Origin: Maridesulfovibrio zosterae DSM 11974
GTDB taxonomy: Bacteria; Desulfobacterota; Desulfovibrionia; Desulfovibrionales; Desulfovibrionaceae
NCBI RefSeq assembly: GCF_000425265.1
Contig: NZ_AUDC01000012.1
Location: 372,001 to 436,000 of the forward strand
Length of the DNA: 64,000 bases
Direction of reading: 5' to 3'
Below the pieces are notes generated by a model that saw nothing but the letters and a program-made list of their open reading frames with translations, did no database searches and had not been told where the DNA came from. The translations under genes and the position numbers were made by a program. Shown here piece after piece: positions 36,156 to 44,699 of the stretch; the stretch's first letter is position 1, and each line of letters begins with the position of its first letter.

Positions 36156-36183
36156 CTTAATGTTTCTTAATGTTATTAACATT
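36156..36183. promoter_or_regulatory. Tandem repeat plus palindrome upstream of the response regulator
   Basis: CTTAATGTTT and CTTAATGTTA follow one another directly at 10-base spacing (36156-36175). The second overlaps the palindrome AATGTTA-T-TAACATT (36169-36183). Direct repeats at one helical turn are how OmpR/PhoB-type dimers bind. The site ends 64 bases before the regulator start, so autoregulation is likely but inferred. Confidence 0.5.
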
Positions 36184-36247
36184 TTTTTACACAAAACTTT
36201 TTTGCTTATTCCTTCTAAACAATTATGGTCCTACACAGGAGAACATT

Positions 36248-36952
36248 ATGAATAAGATACTTCTTATAGATGACGACCCTGAAATGGGAGAACTGTTGTC
36301 CACCTATCTGGACGGCGAAGGTTACACACTGCATCACGCATGCACAGCAAAAGATGGCCTGAAAGTGATAGAACATGGAGATTTTGAGCTTGTACTTCTG
36401 GACATTGTGTTGCCCGATATCAGCGGACTTAATGTACTGGGAAAAATCAGGCAGGATTCTACCATTCCAGTCATCATGCTGACAGGTAAAGGAGATGAGG
36501 TGGATAGAGTTGTAGGTCTTGAAATGGGGGCAGATGACTATATTTGCAAGCCGTTCCCGCTTCGTGAACTGCTGGCACGTATGAGAGCTTCGCTCAGACG
36601 CTGCTCTATGAGCAAATCGTCCATCATCCATACTCCCAGTTCAAAAGGAAAACTCAAAGTTGGCGGAATTGAGGTCAATCTTGATTCCCAGTCAATAATA
36701 GTCCAAGGATTAGAAACTCACTTCACTGCAGCTGAATTCAGTATTATTGAACATTTAGCTGTTAATTGCGGAAAACTTGTTGAACGTGATGAGCTTATGG
36801 AAATAGCTTTAGGACGTACTGTTGATTTTGATGACTATGTTCTTAATGTTCACATGAGCAACCTACGCCGGAAAATAGGTGATTCAGTTGCTATCAAAAC
36901 GATCAGAGGACGTGGATACATGATGACAGCAAGAAATAAAACCGAAGCATGA
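36248..36952 (+). CDS. OmpR/PhoB-family response regulator
   Basis: The 234-aa protein starts MNKILLIDDDPEMGELL. The receiver (1-120) has Asp52 in LVLLDIVLPDISG and the KPF Lys; the winged-helix DNA-binding domain follows (about 135-230; FTAAEFSIIEHLAVNCGKLVERDELM, VLNVHMSNLRRKIGD, IRGRGYMMT). The start is ATG 36248, preceded by AGGAGA. Its stop overlaps the TonB-dependent receptor start (ATGA at 36949). It is the likely output of the kinase at 39401 in the same operon. Confidence 0.93.
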   Translation: MNKILLIDDDPEMGELLSTYLDGEGYTLHHACTAKDGLKVIEHGDFELVLLDIVLPDISGLNVLGKIRQDSTIPVIMLTGKGDEVDRVVGLEMGADDYICKPFPLRELLARMRASLRRCSMSKSSIIHTPSSKGKLKVGGIEVNLDSQSIIVQGLETHFTAAEFSIIEHLAVNCGKLVERDELMEIALGRTVDFDDYVLNVHMSNLRRKIGDSVAIKTIRGRGYMMTARNKTEA

Positions 36953-38880
36953 TCCGTTTACGTTTAGCTGTTATTGCTCTCTTATTCTCACTACTGGTCA
37001 TTGCAACCAGTATTTTACCATGTTTTGCAGGAGACACGGATGTCACCTCAGAACTGGACTCATTAGACCTTGAAGACCTTTTACAAGTTGAAATGGTCTC
37101 TCCTTCTGAACGCAAACAATCTCTCGAACATATTCCAGGGTCATATACTATTCTTACCGCTGAAGACATCAAAAGCAGCGGAGCTAAAAATATCCCCGAA
37201 GCGTTAAGAACAGTTCCCGGTGTAATGGTCACCAGAACAGACACAGCTAAATGGTCTATCGGAATTCGCGGTTTTTCAGGAGTTTTTAACTCCAAACAAT
37301 TAATACTGGTAGACAACCGCCCGATAACCTCCCCTTATTTTGACGGCGTAATATGGTCTACCAAAGATCTGGCAATTGAAACAGTTAAACGAATCGAGAT
37401 TATCCGGGGACCGTGGACTAGCCTGTGGGGTTCTGAGTCTTTTAATGGAGTAATAAATATAATAACAAAATCCGCTGCAGAAATGCAGGGAACCCAAAGC
37501 GTAACTACAGCCGGAACTGACGGGGCAAGTCAATTTATACGTCATGGCGAAAAAGTTACCAGTAAGGGTACGCTCGCCGTATATGCTAAGGGTGGATATG
37601 AAGGTGGAAAATCCTATAAAATAAGAGGTCGAACAGAAAAAGGGTCAACAAACTGGGTTACAGGATCTGCCGGATTCAGAACAGACTGGCTCAACACATA
37701 CACTGATCAATTCTCACTTCAGGGACAATTATCAACATCGACAATTGACGAAAAATCTCCCCCCGGAAACCATTTCTCATCTGACAATGAGAAAAAAGAG
37801 TACAGCGGATATACTCAACTTCTCTGGGACCGGAAAACCGGAGTAAATTCCGGCATGCAATTTCGCACATCCTATACCAGAGACGCAATTACTCTGGAGG
37901 ATATGGATGTAGAGTCAAATGCAGTTGATGCTGAGTTCATATACTCTGCTGAGAAAATGGGTGTACATCTCCTTACTTTTGGCTTGGGTGGACGTTATTT
38001 CTGGGATTCATTCAGTCAAGGAAAAAAAGTTTCAGTTATAAATGATAACATCTACAGACTTGATTTCAGCGGCTTTGCCAAAGATAAAATAACTATTATA
38101 GACGAAAAACTTTTTCTGACACTGGGTCTAAAACTTGATTACTCCGGTTCCAATGACCTTTCACCGCAACCAACAGCTCGATTACTTTACACTGAGGGTG
38201 ATGAAGAATACTGGTTGGCTCTCTCTCAGGCAACCAGACAACCGGGTAACTGGATTCGTGAAGGCAATTACAAAATCAAAGTGAGAGACACCACATACGA
38301 TGTTAATATTTCCAGTAATCTTGAACCGGAACAGTTAAGCTCTATTGAAGCCGGTTATCGTAAACTTTTCAGTAAAACACTTAAACTGGATTGGTCACTT
38401 TACTTCAATAATTATGATAAACTCGCAACTTTTGAACTCGACAATGATAATAATACGGCCACTCCAGCAAGTAATCTTAGCGGATTAACGTACGGGACCG
38501 AAATAGCACTTGACTGGTCTCCACTGTCTTTCTTAACTCTAAGACCATCACTTGATCTTTCAAATCAAGATTTTTCAAGAACTGGTATTAATATCCCTGG
38601 TTTTTCTCCTCCAATAAACAGTCCTATATACAGTGTTAAACTTCAAGCCCTGTTCAATATTTCAAAAGAATGGGAGTTTGATTTATTTTCATCATATCTG
38701 AACACTATGGACGGGAAAGACCTATCCACAGGATTCGGACTTGATGCGAGACTGGCATGGACACCACGTAATGACCTATCAATTGAACTGATCGGTGATA
38801 GCTTACTAGGGGGTGTCAACGATGGAGATTTTGTCCCCGCAGAACCCTCATACACTCTGAGGTTAACGTGGGATTTCTAA
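36949..38880 (+). CDS. TonB-dependent outer-membrane receptor
   Basis: The 643-aa protein has a signal peptide (about 1-25). A plug domain follows (about 45-175; IPGSYTILTAEDIKSSGAKNIPEALRTVPGVMV in two stretches, IGIRGFSG, IEIIRGPWTSLWGSESFNGVINIITK). The beta-barrel ends YTLRLTWDF, with a terminal aromatic as usual. It takes up or binds a ligand at the cell surface; the ligand is unknown. No tonB/exbB gene is near. It lies between the response regulator and the YfiR-like gene, overlapping both. Position and co-translation with a two-component pair suggest that it is part of the sensor or its target. Confidence 0.9.
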   Translation: MIRLRLAVIALLFSLLVIATSILPCFAGDTDVTSELDSLDLEDLLQVEMVSPSERKQSLEHIPGSYTILTAEDIKSSGAKNIPEALRTVPGVMVTRTDTAKWSIGIRGFSGVFNSKQLILVDNRPITSPYFDGVIWSTKDLAIETVKRIEIIRGPWTSLWGSESFNGVINIITKSAAEMQGTQSVTTAGTDGASQFIRHGEKVTSKGTLAVYAKGGYEGGKSYKIRGRTEKGSTNWVTGSAGFRTDWLNTYTDQFSLQGQLSTSTIDEKSPPGNHFSSDNEKKEYSGYTQLLWDRKTGVNSGMQFRTSYTRDAITLEDMDVESNAVDAEFIYSAEKMGVHLLTFGLGGRYFWDSFSQGKKVSVINDNIYRLDFSGFAKDKITIIDEKLFLTLGLKLDYSGSNDLSPQPTARLLYTEGDEEYWLALSQATRQPGNWIREGNYKIKVRDTTYDVNISSNLEPEQLSSIEAGYRKLFSKTLKLDWSLYFNNYDKLATFELDNDNNTATPASNLSGLTYGTEIALDWSPLSFLTLRPSLDLSNQDFSRTGINIPGFSPPINSPIYSVKLQALFNISKEWEFDLFSSYLNTMDGKDLSTGFGLDARLAWTPRNDLSIELIGDSLLGGVNDGDFVPAEPSYTLRLTWDF

Positions 38881-39404
38881 AAATCCATAAAATAATGGCA
38901 GTTATGCTTGCCTCATTCTTTGTGCTATATTCTATACCGATTGAAACGGCACAAGCCCGCATAGTAGCCACTCAGCCACAGCTTCAAGCTCTGTTTATTA
39001 AAAAAATAACCAAGTATGTTCTGACACCGGATATGAATAAAATTTCCGCAATCAGACCTGTAACGGTTGCTGCAATTATGCCGCATGAAATGGCTGCTTT
39101 TTTTAAAAAAAGCGATGGATTCAAACTAGTACGCTGGCCTGCTGCTAATTGCGAAGTACTTTTTATTGGAGATGTAAATCCACGGATTATGGCAGCTGTA
39201 TTGGAAAAAGTTAAAGGTAAACCAATTCTAACTATAGGACGCAGCCCTTATTTTCTAAGCATGGGAGGTATGATTAATCTGGTTGAAAACGGATCCCGCT
39301 TTAAATTGCAAGTAAATGTATGTGCTGCCCGTAAAGCTGGGCTTACAATCAGTTCCAAGCTTCTCAAGCTATCTGACGTTTACTGTGGAGAAAATCCTCA
39401 ATGA
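38868..39404 (+). CDS. YfiR-family periplasmic protein (DUF4154)
   Basis: The 178-aa product has a signal peptide (about 8-30; MAVMLASFFVLYSIPIETAQA). The YfiR end motif appears as GGMINLVENGSRFKLQVNVCAARKAGLTISSKLLKL in two stretches. YfiR binds and represses a membrane signalling partner (YfiN in Pseudomonas) from the periplasm. Here the partner may be the kinase that follows with a four-base overlap. The gene overlaps the receptor by 13 bases. Its usual disulfide Cys are partly present (Cys before EVLFIG, Cys in VCAAR, Cys near the end). Confidence 0.85.
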   Translation: MGFLKIHKIMAVMLASFFVLYSIPIETAQARIVATQPQLQALFIKKITKYVLTPDMNKISAIRPVTVAAIMPHEMAAFFKKSDGFKLVRWPAANCEVLFIGDVNPRIMAAVLEKVKGKPILTIGRSPYFLSMGGMINLVENGSRFKLQVNVCAARKAGLTISSKLLKLSDVYCGENPQ

Positions 39405-40909
39405 CCATATACAGCAATAGTATCGGCCGTAAAATAAGTGTTGCGATACTAGGAACAACCATTGCTGCACTCATAATTTCGATGACACTTAATGTAGCTT
39501 CATTCTTTCACTCTTATCGTCAGGCAACCATTCAAAAAGCAACAGGACTTGTTAAGGTACTGGCAACGTCCATCACTCCTGCCCTCGACTTCTCAGACCG
39601 GGATGCGGCAATAGAAGTTTTGAATTCCCTATCGTTAATTGGCAATGCCGTTGGAGCAACAGTTTTCACAATTGATGGAAAAGTATTTGCGTCCTTTGGT
39701 AAGAAAGTTGAATCCCTACCCGCAAAAGATCTCGACTTACTTATTGAATTTAATAAATTCCAAATTGTACAGCCAATAAAATCAGGTAATGAAATTCTTG
39801 GATATTTATTGCTGGACGGACGTTTTTCAGATCAGTTGGACTGGTTTTACCAAAATATTATTTCATCGCTGTTTATTCTGCTCACAGTTTTGACAGTATG
39901 CATAATTGCAACGAACTATGTCCGCAAAAAATTAACCCAGCCCATAGGTCAGCTTACTGCTGCCGTTCGAGATATCTCCAGAAGTAAAGATTATTCTCAA
40001 CGAGTTTCCTATCGCAGTGATGATGAAATCGGTTACCTTGTAACCGAATTCAACTCTATGCTCTCCAAGATAGAGACACGTGATGTATGGCTTAACAACC
40101 ATCGAGAAATGCTTGAAAATATTGTATCCCAACGCACAAAACAGTTGCGCGCTAAACAGTCTGAACTTGAGAAAAAAAATAAACTGTTGGTAAAGCAAAT
40201 CCATGAAAGACGTACTGCAGAGATGATCCGGGACGAGGTTGAACGTATTAACAGACATGATTTAAAGTCTTCTCTCAATCTGGTCATAGGTTATCCCGAA
40301 ATGCTCCTTACCGGTGATCCTCTTACCACTGAACAACGCAAATATATAAAGCGGATCGCATCAGCCGGTTACCGCATGTTGGATATGATTCAATTTCATC
40401 TGGATATGTTTAAAATGGAACAGGGAATTTATCGGTTGAAAACCATGAAGGTAGATCTGATTGACCTAATGACATCCCTTGAAGAAGAAATGGCCCTGTT
40501 GCTAAACCAGACCGATGTAAAGCTTTCCATAATGCTGGATGGCGAAGAAATCGAAGGAATGGAAGAAATTCACCTTACAGGAGAAGGGATGCTGCTGCGC
40601 ACTATGTTCCGGAACCTGATCAAAAACGCAGTAGAAGCTTCAACTGAAGGTGACAAAGTTACTATTGCAATCCAAAACGGTCCACCTATCAATGTATCAG
40701 TAAAAAACAGTAAGGCTGTACCGGAAAATATTCGTGAGAAATTCTTTAATAAGTATGTCACTCAAGGAAAAGAGGACGGGAGCGGGCTCGGCACATACTC
40801 GGCCTTGTTGATTGCAAAAACACATCAGGCAAACATCCAGATGCGAACCTCTGAAAATTCTGGAACAGAGGTAATTACGACCTTCCAACCGGAGGACTCC
40901 GCAACCTGA
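39401..40909 (+). CDS. Membrane histidine kinase with periplasmic sensor and HAMP
   Basis: The 502-aa protein has a membrane segment at about 12-34, a periplasmic CHASE8-like domain (about 35-145), a second segment at about 148-170, a HAMP domain (about 172-225) and a coiled coil. The HisKA-like site is His286 in RINRHDLKSSLN, followed by a HATPase with NLIKNAVEA and GSGLGTYSA. It is the only kinase in the operon and probably phosphorylates the regulator at 36248. CHASE8 kinases next to YfiR proteins suggest that YfiR acts on the sensor domain. ATGA overlap with the YfiR gene. Confidence 0.9.
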   Translation: MTIYSNSIGRKISVAILGTTIAALIISMTLNVASFFHSYRQATIQKATGLVKVLATSITPALDFSDRDAAIEVLNSLSLIGNAVGATVFTIDGKVFASFGKKVESLPAKDLDLLIEFNKFQIVQPIKSGNEILGYLLLDGRFSDQLDWFYQNIISSLFILLTVLTVCIIATNYVRKKLTQPIGQLTAAVRDISRSKDYSQRVSYRSDDEIGYLVTEFNSMLSKIETRDVWLNNHREMLENIVSQRTKQLRAKQSELEKKNKLLVKQIHERRTAEMIRDEVERINRHDLKSSLNLVIGYPEMLLTGDPLTTEQRKYIKRIASAGYRMLDMIQFHLDMFKMEQGIYRLKTMKVDLIDLMTSLEEEMALLLNQTDVKLSIMLDGEEIEGMEEIHLTGEGMLLRTMFRNLIKNAVEASTEGDKVTIAIQNGPPINVSVKNSKAVPENIREKFFNKYVTQGKEDGSGLGTYSALLIAKTHQANIQMRTSENSGTEVITTFQPEDSAT

Positions 40910-40961
40910 TTACCACATATCGGTGTTCAGCATCAGCTAAATGTTATCAGCTATGTAAAAA

Positions 40962-42011
40962 TTAAGAATAAAATAATCCCTCAGAACACCCGAATATCTG
41001 CCCAAGAGATTCGACTGACCGTCCCGAAGTAAGTACAATCAGGTAATCTCCTGCAAGTACTTTGAAAGAAGACTCAGGCATTTTAATCACATTCTGGCTT
41101 TGTCCTTCACCGCGACTAACTCCAATAGCAAGTACATTGAACTGTTCTTTAAGTTCATTGAAAATATCACCATAACTCGATTCTGCAAACCTATTGCTGC
41201 TCTGGATATAGTACTGCTGGATATCATAATCGCCATTTTCTGTTGCTGAGGCCAGAATATCTTCATTAAATCTGGCGACACTCGGTTCAAAAATATAACT
41301 GGCTACTATTTTAGATGATATATCATTACGGCAGATAGTAAAACTTACGCCTGCACTGGTAAACGTTTCCTTCAATTCAGAGTTATCGATAGTGACCACA
41401 AATGACAGGTGTGGATAATATTTTTTGGCATTAATAACAAAAACCAGATTTTTAGTATCATCCCCAAGGTTGGGCATTAATGCTACGGCTTTTTCCGCAT
41501 TAGCTTTTTTAAGGCATTCCCGGCAGTTCATATCTGTGTAGATAACAAAGACCTGATTGCGACTGAAACTCTCGTATATAAAATCGATATGCTCTTTATT
41601 ATCTGTAGCTATACAGACTTTCTTTCCTGAATGGACAAGCTGAGTTACAACATCTTCCGAAAATTCGTTCCAGCCGACAATGATTACATGATTGCTGAAA
41701 TTAGTCCCATCAAAACCCATTTTGTGCCTCTCTGCCAGAGCGTTAATATGTTCGCTAAGTTTACCGACAATAAAACCCAATATCCCAATACTGCCAAGAA
41801 CCATAGTCATGGATATAATTTTACCGGCAATAGATTTGGGATAAAGATCACCGTACCCTACAGTGGTGAGGGTCACCAGTGAATACCAGAACGCATCAAA
41901 GAGAGTTTTAATATTAGAACTCTCACAGGTAGACTCACAGTAATAAATAAGCAGAATAACAATCGAATAACCAACTATTCCTGCCAATAAAAAAAGACTG
42001 CTCTTCTTCAT
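40962..42011 (-). CDS. Potassium channel with RCK/TrkA-N domain
   Basis: The 349-aa protein has a short two-helix channel unit: TM1 about 5-25, a pore helix, the selectivity filter TVGYGD at 50-55, and TM2 about 62-85. A cytosolic RCK/TrkA-N domain starts NHVIIVGWNEFSEDVVTQL (about 108), and a TrkA-C domain (about 260-340) follows. It passes K+ under control of a bound nucleotide or ion. Single gene, convergent with the kinase gene. Confidence 0.88.
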   Translation of the reverse strand: MKKSSLFLLAGIVGYSIVILLIYYCESTCESSNIKTLFDAFWYSLVTLTTVGYGDLYPKSIAGKIISMTMVLGSIGILGFIVGKLSEHINALAERHKMGFDGTNFSNHVIIVGWNEFSEDVVTQLVHSGKKVCIATDNKEHIDFIYESFSRNQVFVIYTDMNCRECLKKANAEKAVALMPNLGDDTKNLVFVINAKKYYPHLSFVVTIDNSELKETFTSAGVSFTICRNDISSKIVASYIFEPSVARFNEDILASATENGDYDIQQYYIQSSNRFAESSYGDIFNELKEQFNVLAIGVSRGEGQSQNVIKMPESSFKVLAGDYLIVLTSGRSVESLGQIFGCSEGLFYS

Positions 42012-42232
42012 GTCATGCCATTGTTAGATTATTATCATCAATTACTCGGCCAGCTGTCATCAAAAAAGAATACCACCAGCTTAACGACGGAGCGAAATAC
42101 TGCTCTTCAGGATCAGCTCAAAGTATGTGTCTTTTATGAAGCTTCTCTAATATTTATTTAATACTCAAAAATAGTTTGAAAAGATTATTTTAATATTTCA
42201 CAACAATTGTGGGACTACATATAAATTTATAC

Positions 42233-42270
42233 TTTAAAAAAAGAATCCCTGACTAATAAGTCAAGGATTC
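42233..42270 (-). terminator. Intrinsic terminator of the DUF805 gene
   Basis: A 12-bp stem with one mismatch (42243-42254 with 42259-42270) has a four-base loop. On the minus strand it is followed by a T-run. Confidence 0.78.
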
Positions 42271-42300
42271 CAAACTTTCAACCAAGATATAAACACCTTG

Positions 42301-42678
42301 TTATAAAGACTGTTGCCTTTTAACAGCTAATATGGAAACGGGGGAATGCTCTGCACCATCATTTTTAAAACAAACAAAAATCAGATACAAAAGACCTAAA
42401 ACAGGAATCAAGGCAGCAAAAATAAGTTTTGGGTTTCTGCCTAAAGCATTTAGACGGCGGACAAAGACAGCTATACTGGAAAGTATTGTACCGACTATAA
42501 AAAGTCCGGTAATCGTATGCAACACCTTAACGGCAAAAGCATGATCGGTGGCATAGCATAGAAATGTAAGTACGCAAATAATAGCAGTATGAATCAACGC
42601 AAAATGCGCAAATTCCTCACGACTTTCCGTTCCATAAAAATCATTAAATTTTTTCAGCATTTCAATATATTTTTTCAT
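42301..42678 (-). CDS. DUF805 inner-membrane protein, 125 aa
   Basis: The protein has three hydrophobic segments (ALIHTAIICVLTFLCYA, ITGLFIVGTILSSIAVFV, LIFAALIPVLGLLYLIF). The RRLNALGRNPKL stretch between the last two and the early GTESREEFAHFAL stretch are DUF805 hallmarks. Function is unknown. It is flanked by a terminator on each side and is a single gene. Confidence 0.8.
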   Translation of the reverse strand: MKKYIEMLKKFNDFYGTESREEFAHFALIHTAIICVLTFLCYATDHAFAVKVLHTITGLFIVGTILSSIAVFVRRLNALGRNPKLIFAALIPVLGLLYLIFVCFKNDGAEHSPVSILAVKRQQSL

Positions 42679-42739
42679 ATTTAACTCTTAGTCTTAAAGA
42701 CAAACTGATTATAATTTTTCCATAAATTCATTAAAGAAC

Positions 42740-42769
42740 AAAAGGCCGGAGATAGGATTCCGGCCTTTT
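42740..42769 (-). terminator. Intrinsic terminator of the hemerythrin MCP gene
   Basis: An 11-bp perfect GC-rich stem (AAAAGGCCGGA with TCCGGCCTTTT) lies 28 bases after the MCP stop, with T-rich sequence on the minus side. Confidence 0.85.
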
Positions 42770-42796
42770 GTCATATTAACTACAACTAATTGTATA

Positions 42797-44530
42797 TTAT
42801 TTTACGCCATGACTATTCAAAAATGAAGTATAACGCCTATCTTCACCCTGAATATGCTTAATAAGCCAATCTTTCAGGAAATGCATAACTTCCATTGTAA
42901 CCTTGGCCTTTCCGCTACGCAGTTCGGAATCAAATTCCATAACTTGATCTACAAATTTTTTATGAAGAACTTTATGTTCAGCTGAATATTGATAACCAAA
43001 CTTATCAAAAAGCAACTCTTCAGTCCTGAAATGATCTACTGTGTAATTCTTAAGTTCTGCAACCAGTTCTTCCATAACTCTGCCGGAAGCCCGGTTGCGC
43101 ATTGCTTTATGCAAACCATTGATCATCCCGACCAACTTTTTATGCTGTACATCAATAGCCTTTACTCCGACAGAATAAGCTGAATCACTCCAAGTAACTA
43201 ATTCACTGCCAGAAGCAGCTTCAAGTTCTCCTGTAGCAAGTCCCTGGATAAGAGAGTCAAGCTCCTGTACCAGGCCGGAAACTTCAATAAGAACGTTTCG
43301 TGCTTGATCCATCCCCTCAGCTGTGTCCTGCGCCACTCGCGTTACGTCAGAAATAGCGCTATTAATTTCTTCACTGGTGGCAGACTGCTCTTCTGAAGCC
43401 GTGGCAATTGAATCAACTTGCTCTGAAGTTGAATCAATAATCGTCACTATCAGCTGCATATGTTCGCCGGACTCAACCGCAATCTCTGTACCGACAACAA
43501 TGTCGGCTGCTGCACGGTCAACTGAATCCATATTGGTTTTAGCATGATCCTGAATATCAGTAATAGCTTCTCTAACCTCTTTAGTTGCCACCACTGTTTT
43601 TTCAGCAAGCTTGCGCACTTCATCAGCAACTACCGCAAACCCTCGTCCAGCCTCACCAGCGCGGGCAGCTTCGATTGCAGCATTCAGAGCGAGCAAATTT
43701 GTCTGATCTGCGATATCATTGATGACGTTAATGACTTGTCCGATATTCTCAGCTCTTTCACCAAGCTGGCTCATAGTTTCTTTGAGCGAAAGGACTTCAT
43801 TCTCAACTTTTTTAATCGCACTGACAGCAGAGGTGACTCCTTCTGCGCCGGTAGCAGCATTATCCTTTGATTGAGCAGCATTACCAGATGCAAGAGATGC
43901 ATTTCTGGCAACTTCAAAAACGGTTGAGTTCATTTCTTCCATAGCAGTAGCAGTCTCGGTCATACGGTCACGCTGAACACCAACACCTTCACTGACAGAC
44001 TCTATCCGTTCAGTAAGTTCATTGATATCGGAAAAAATATGTACTGAAGAGGCCTTTGCCTTATCAGCAACTTTACGCATGGACTGAAGAAGATTAGCTG
44101 TTTCTTCTTCCTTTTCTCGACTCCTCCTAAGAGCCTCAACACTTTCTTCAGCTTTTGAATGAGCTTCCTCACTCAGCTTTTTAGCGTTTATATGAGATTC
44201 CTCAAGGCTCTCAACCATAGAACACATAGCGTTTTTAAGATCTAGAAGCTCATATTTGAACTCACCACCGCAATCGGCCATTTTCTTTCCTTCCTGGATA
44301 CTTATGGCATAACGTCTGAGCTTTTTCAGTGGTGTTGTAAAATCACGCCGTATGCTGAAGAAAACAAAAGCTGCAACCGCAAGACTCAGAAAAATGCAAC
44401 AAATCAAAATTACTGTAAGAGTCCCAGTCCTAGACGACTCCGGCGTAAAATCCCACATGAGAAAAGTTGAAATCAAAGGGATAATCCCAAGTAAAATAAC
44501 TGAAGTTTTAAGGCGATTTGAAATATTCAT
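42797..44530 (-). CDS. Methyl-accepting chemotaxis protein with C-terminal hemerythrin domain
   Basis: The 577-aa protein has two membrane segments near the N-terminus (about 8-26, 35-60) with almost no periplasmic loop. A HAMP-like region, a coiled coil and the MCP tip ([35 protein letters not shown]) follow. The C-terminal bacteriohemerythrin (about 445-577) has all seven iron ligands: DVQHKK, HFRTEE (HxxxE), HKVLH (HxxxH) and HIQGED (HxxxxD). A di-iron site that binds O2 makes it an oxygen sensor steering swimming, as with DcrH of D. vulgaris. Confidence 0.94.
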   Translation of the reverse strand: MNISNRLKTSVILLGIIPLISTFLMWDFTPESSRTGTLTVILICCIFLSLAVAAFVFFSIRRDFTTPLKKLRRYAISIQEGKKMADCGGEFKYELLDLKNAMCSMVESLEESHINAKKLSEEAHSKAEESVEALRRSREKEEETANLLQSMRKVADKAKASSVHIFSDINELTERIESVSEGVGVQRDRMTETATAMEEMNSTVFEVARNASLASGNAAQSKDNAATGAEGVTSAVSAIKKVENEVLSLKETMSQLGERAENIGQVINVINDIADQTNLLALNAAIEAARAGEAGRGFAVVADEVRKLAEKTVVATKEVREAITDIQDHAKTNMDSVDRAAADIVVGTEIAVESGEHMQLIVTIIDSTSEQVDSIATASEEQSATSEEINSAISDVTRVAQDTAEGMDQARNVLIEVSGLVQELDSLIQGLATGELEAASGSELVTWSDSAYSVGVKAIDVQHKKLVGMINGLHKAMRNRASGRVMEELVAELKNYTVDHFRTEELLFDKFGYQYSAEHKVLHKKFVDQVMEFDSELRSGKAKVTMEVMHFLKDWLIKHIQGEDRRYTSFLNSHGVK

Positions 44531-44699
44531 CTTATTATTCCCATTTGTTATAAATACGGTAATTTAAAATTAATTTCGTCATAGTAATATCCACCTGAAA
44601 ATTATCTTCTAATACTATCGCCATATCCGGCGATGACATTGATTTCAAACAAGAGGTTATACAATAGCAGAACATGCTTTATATATGCTAAGCACTAAA

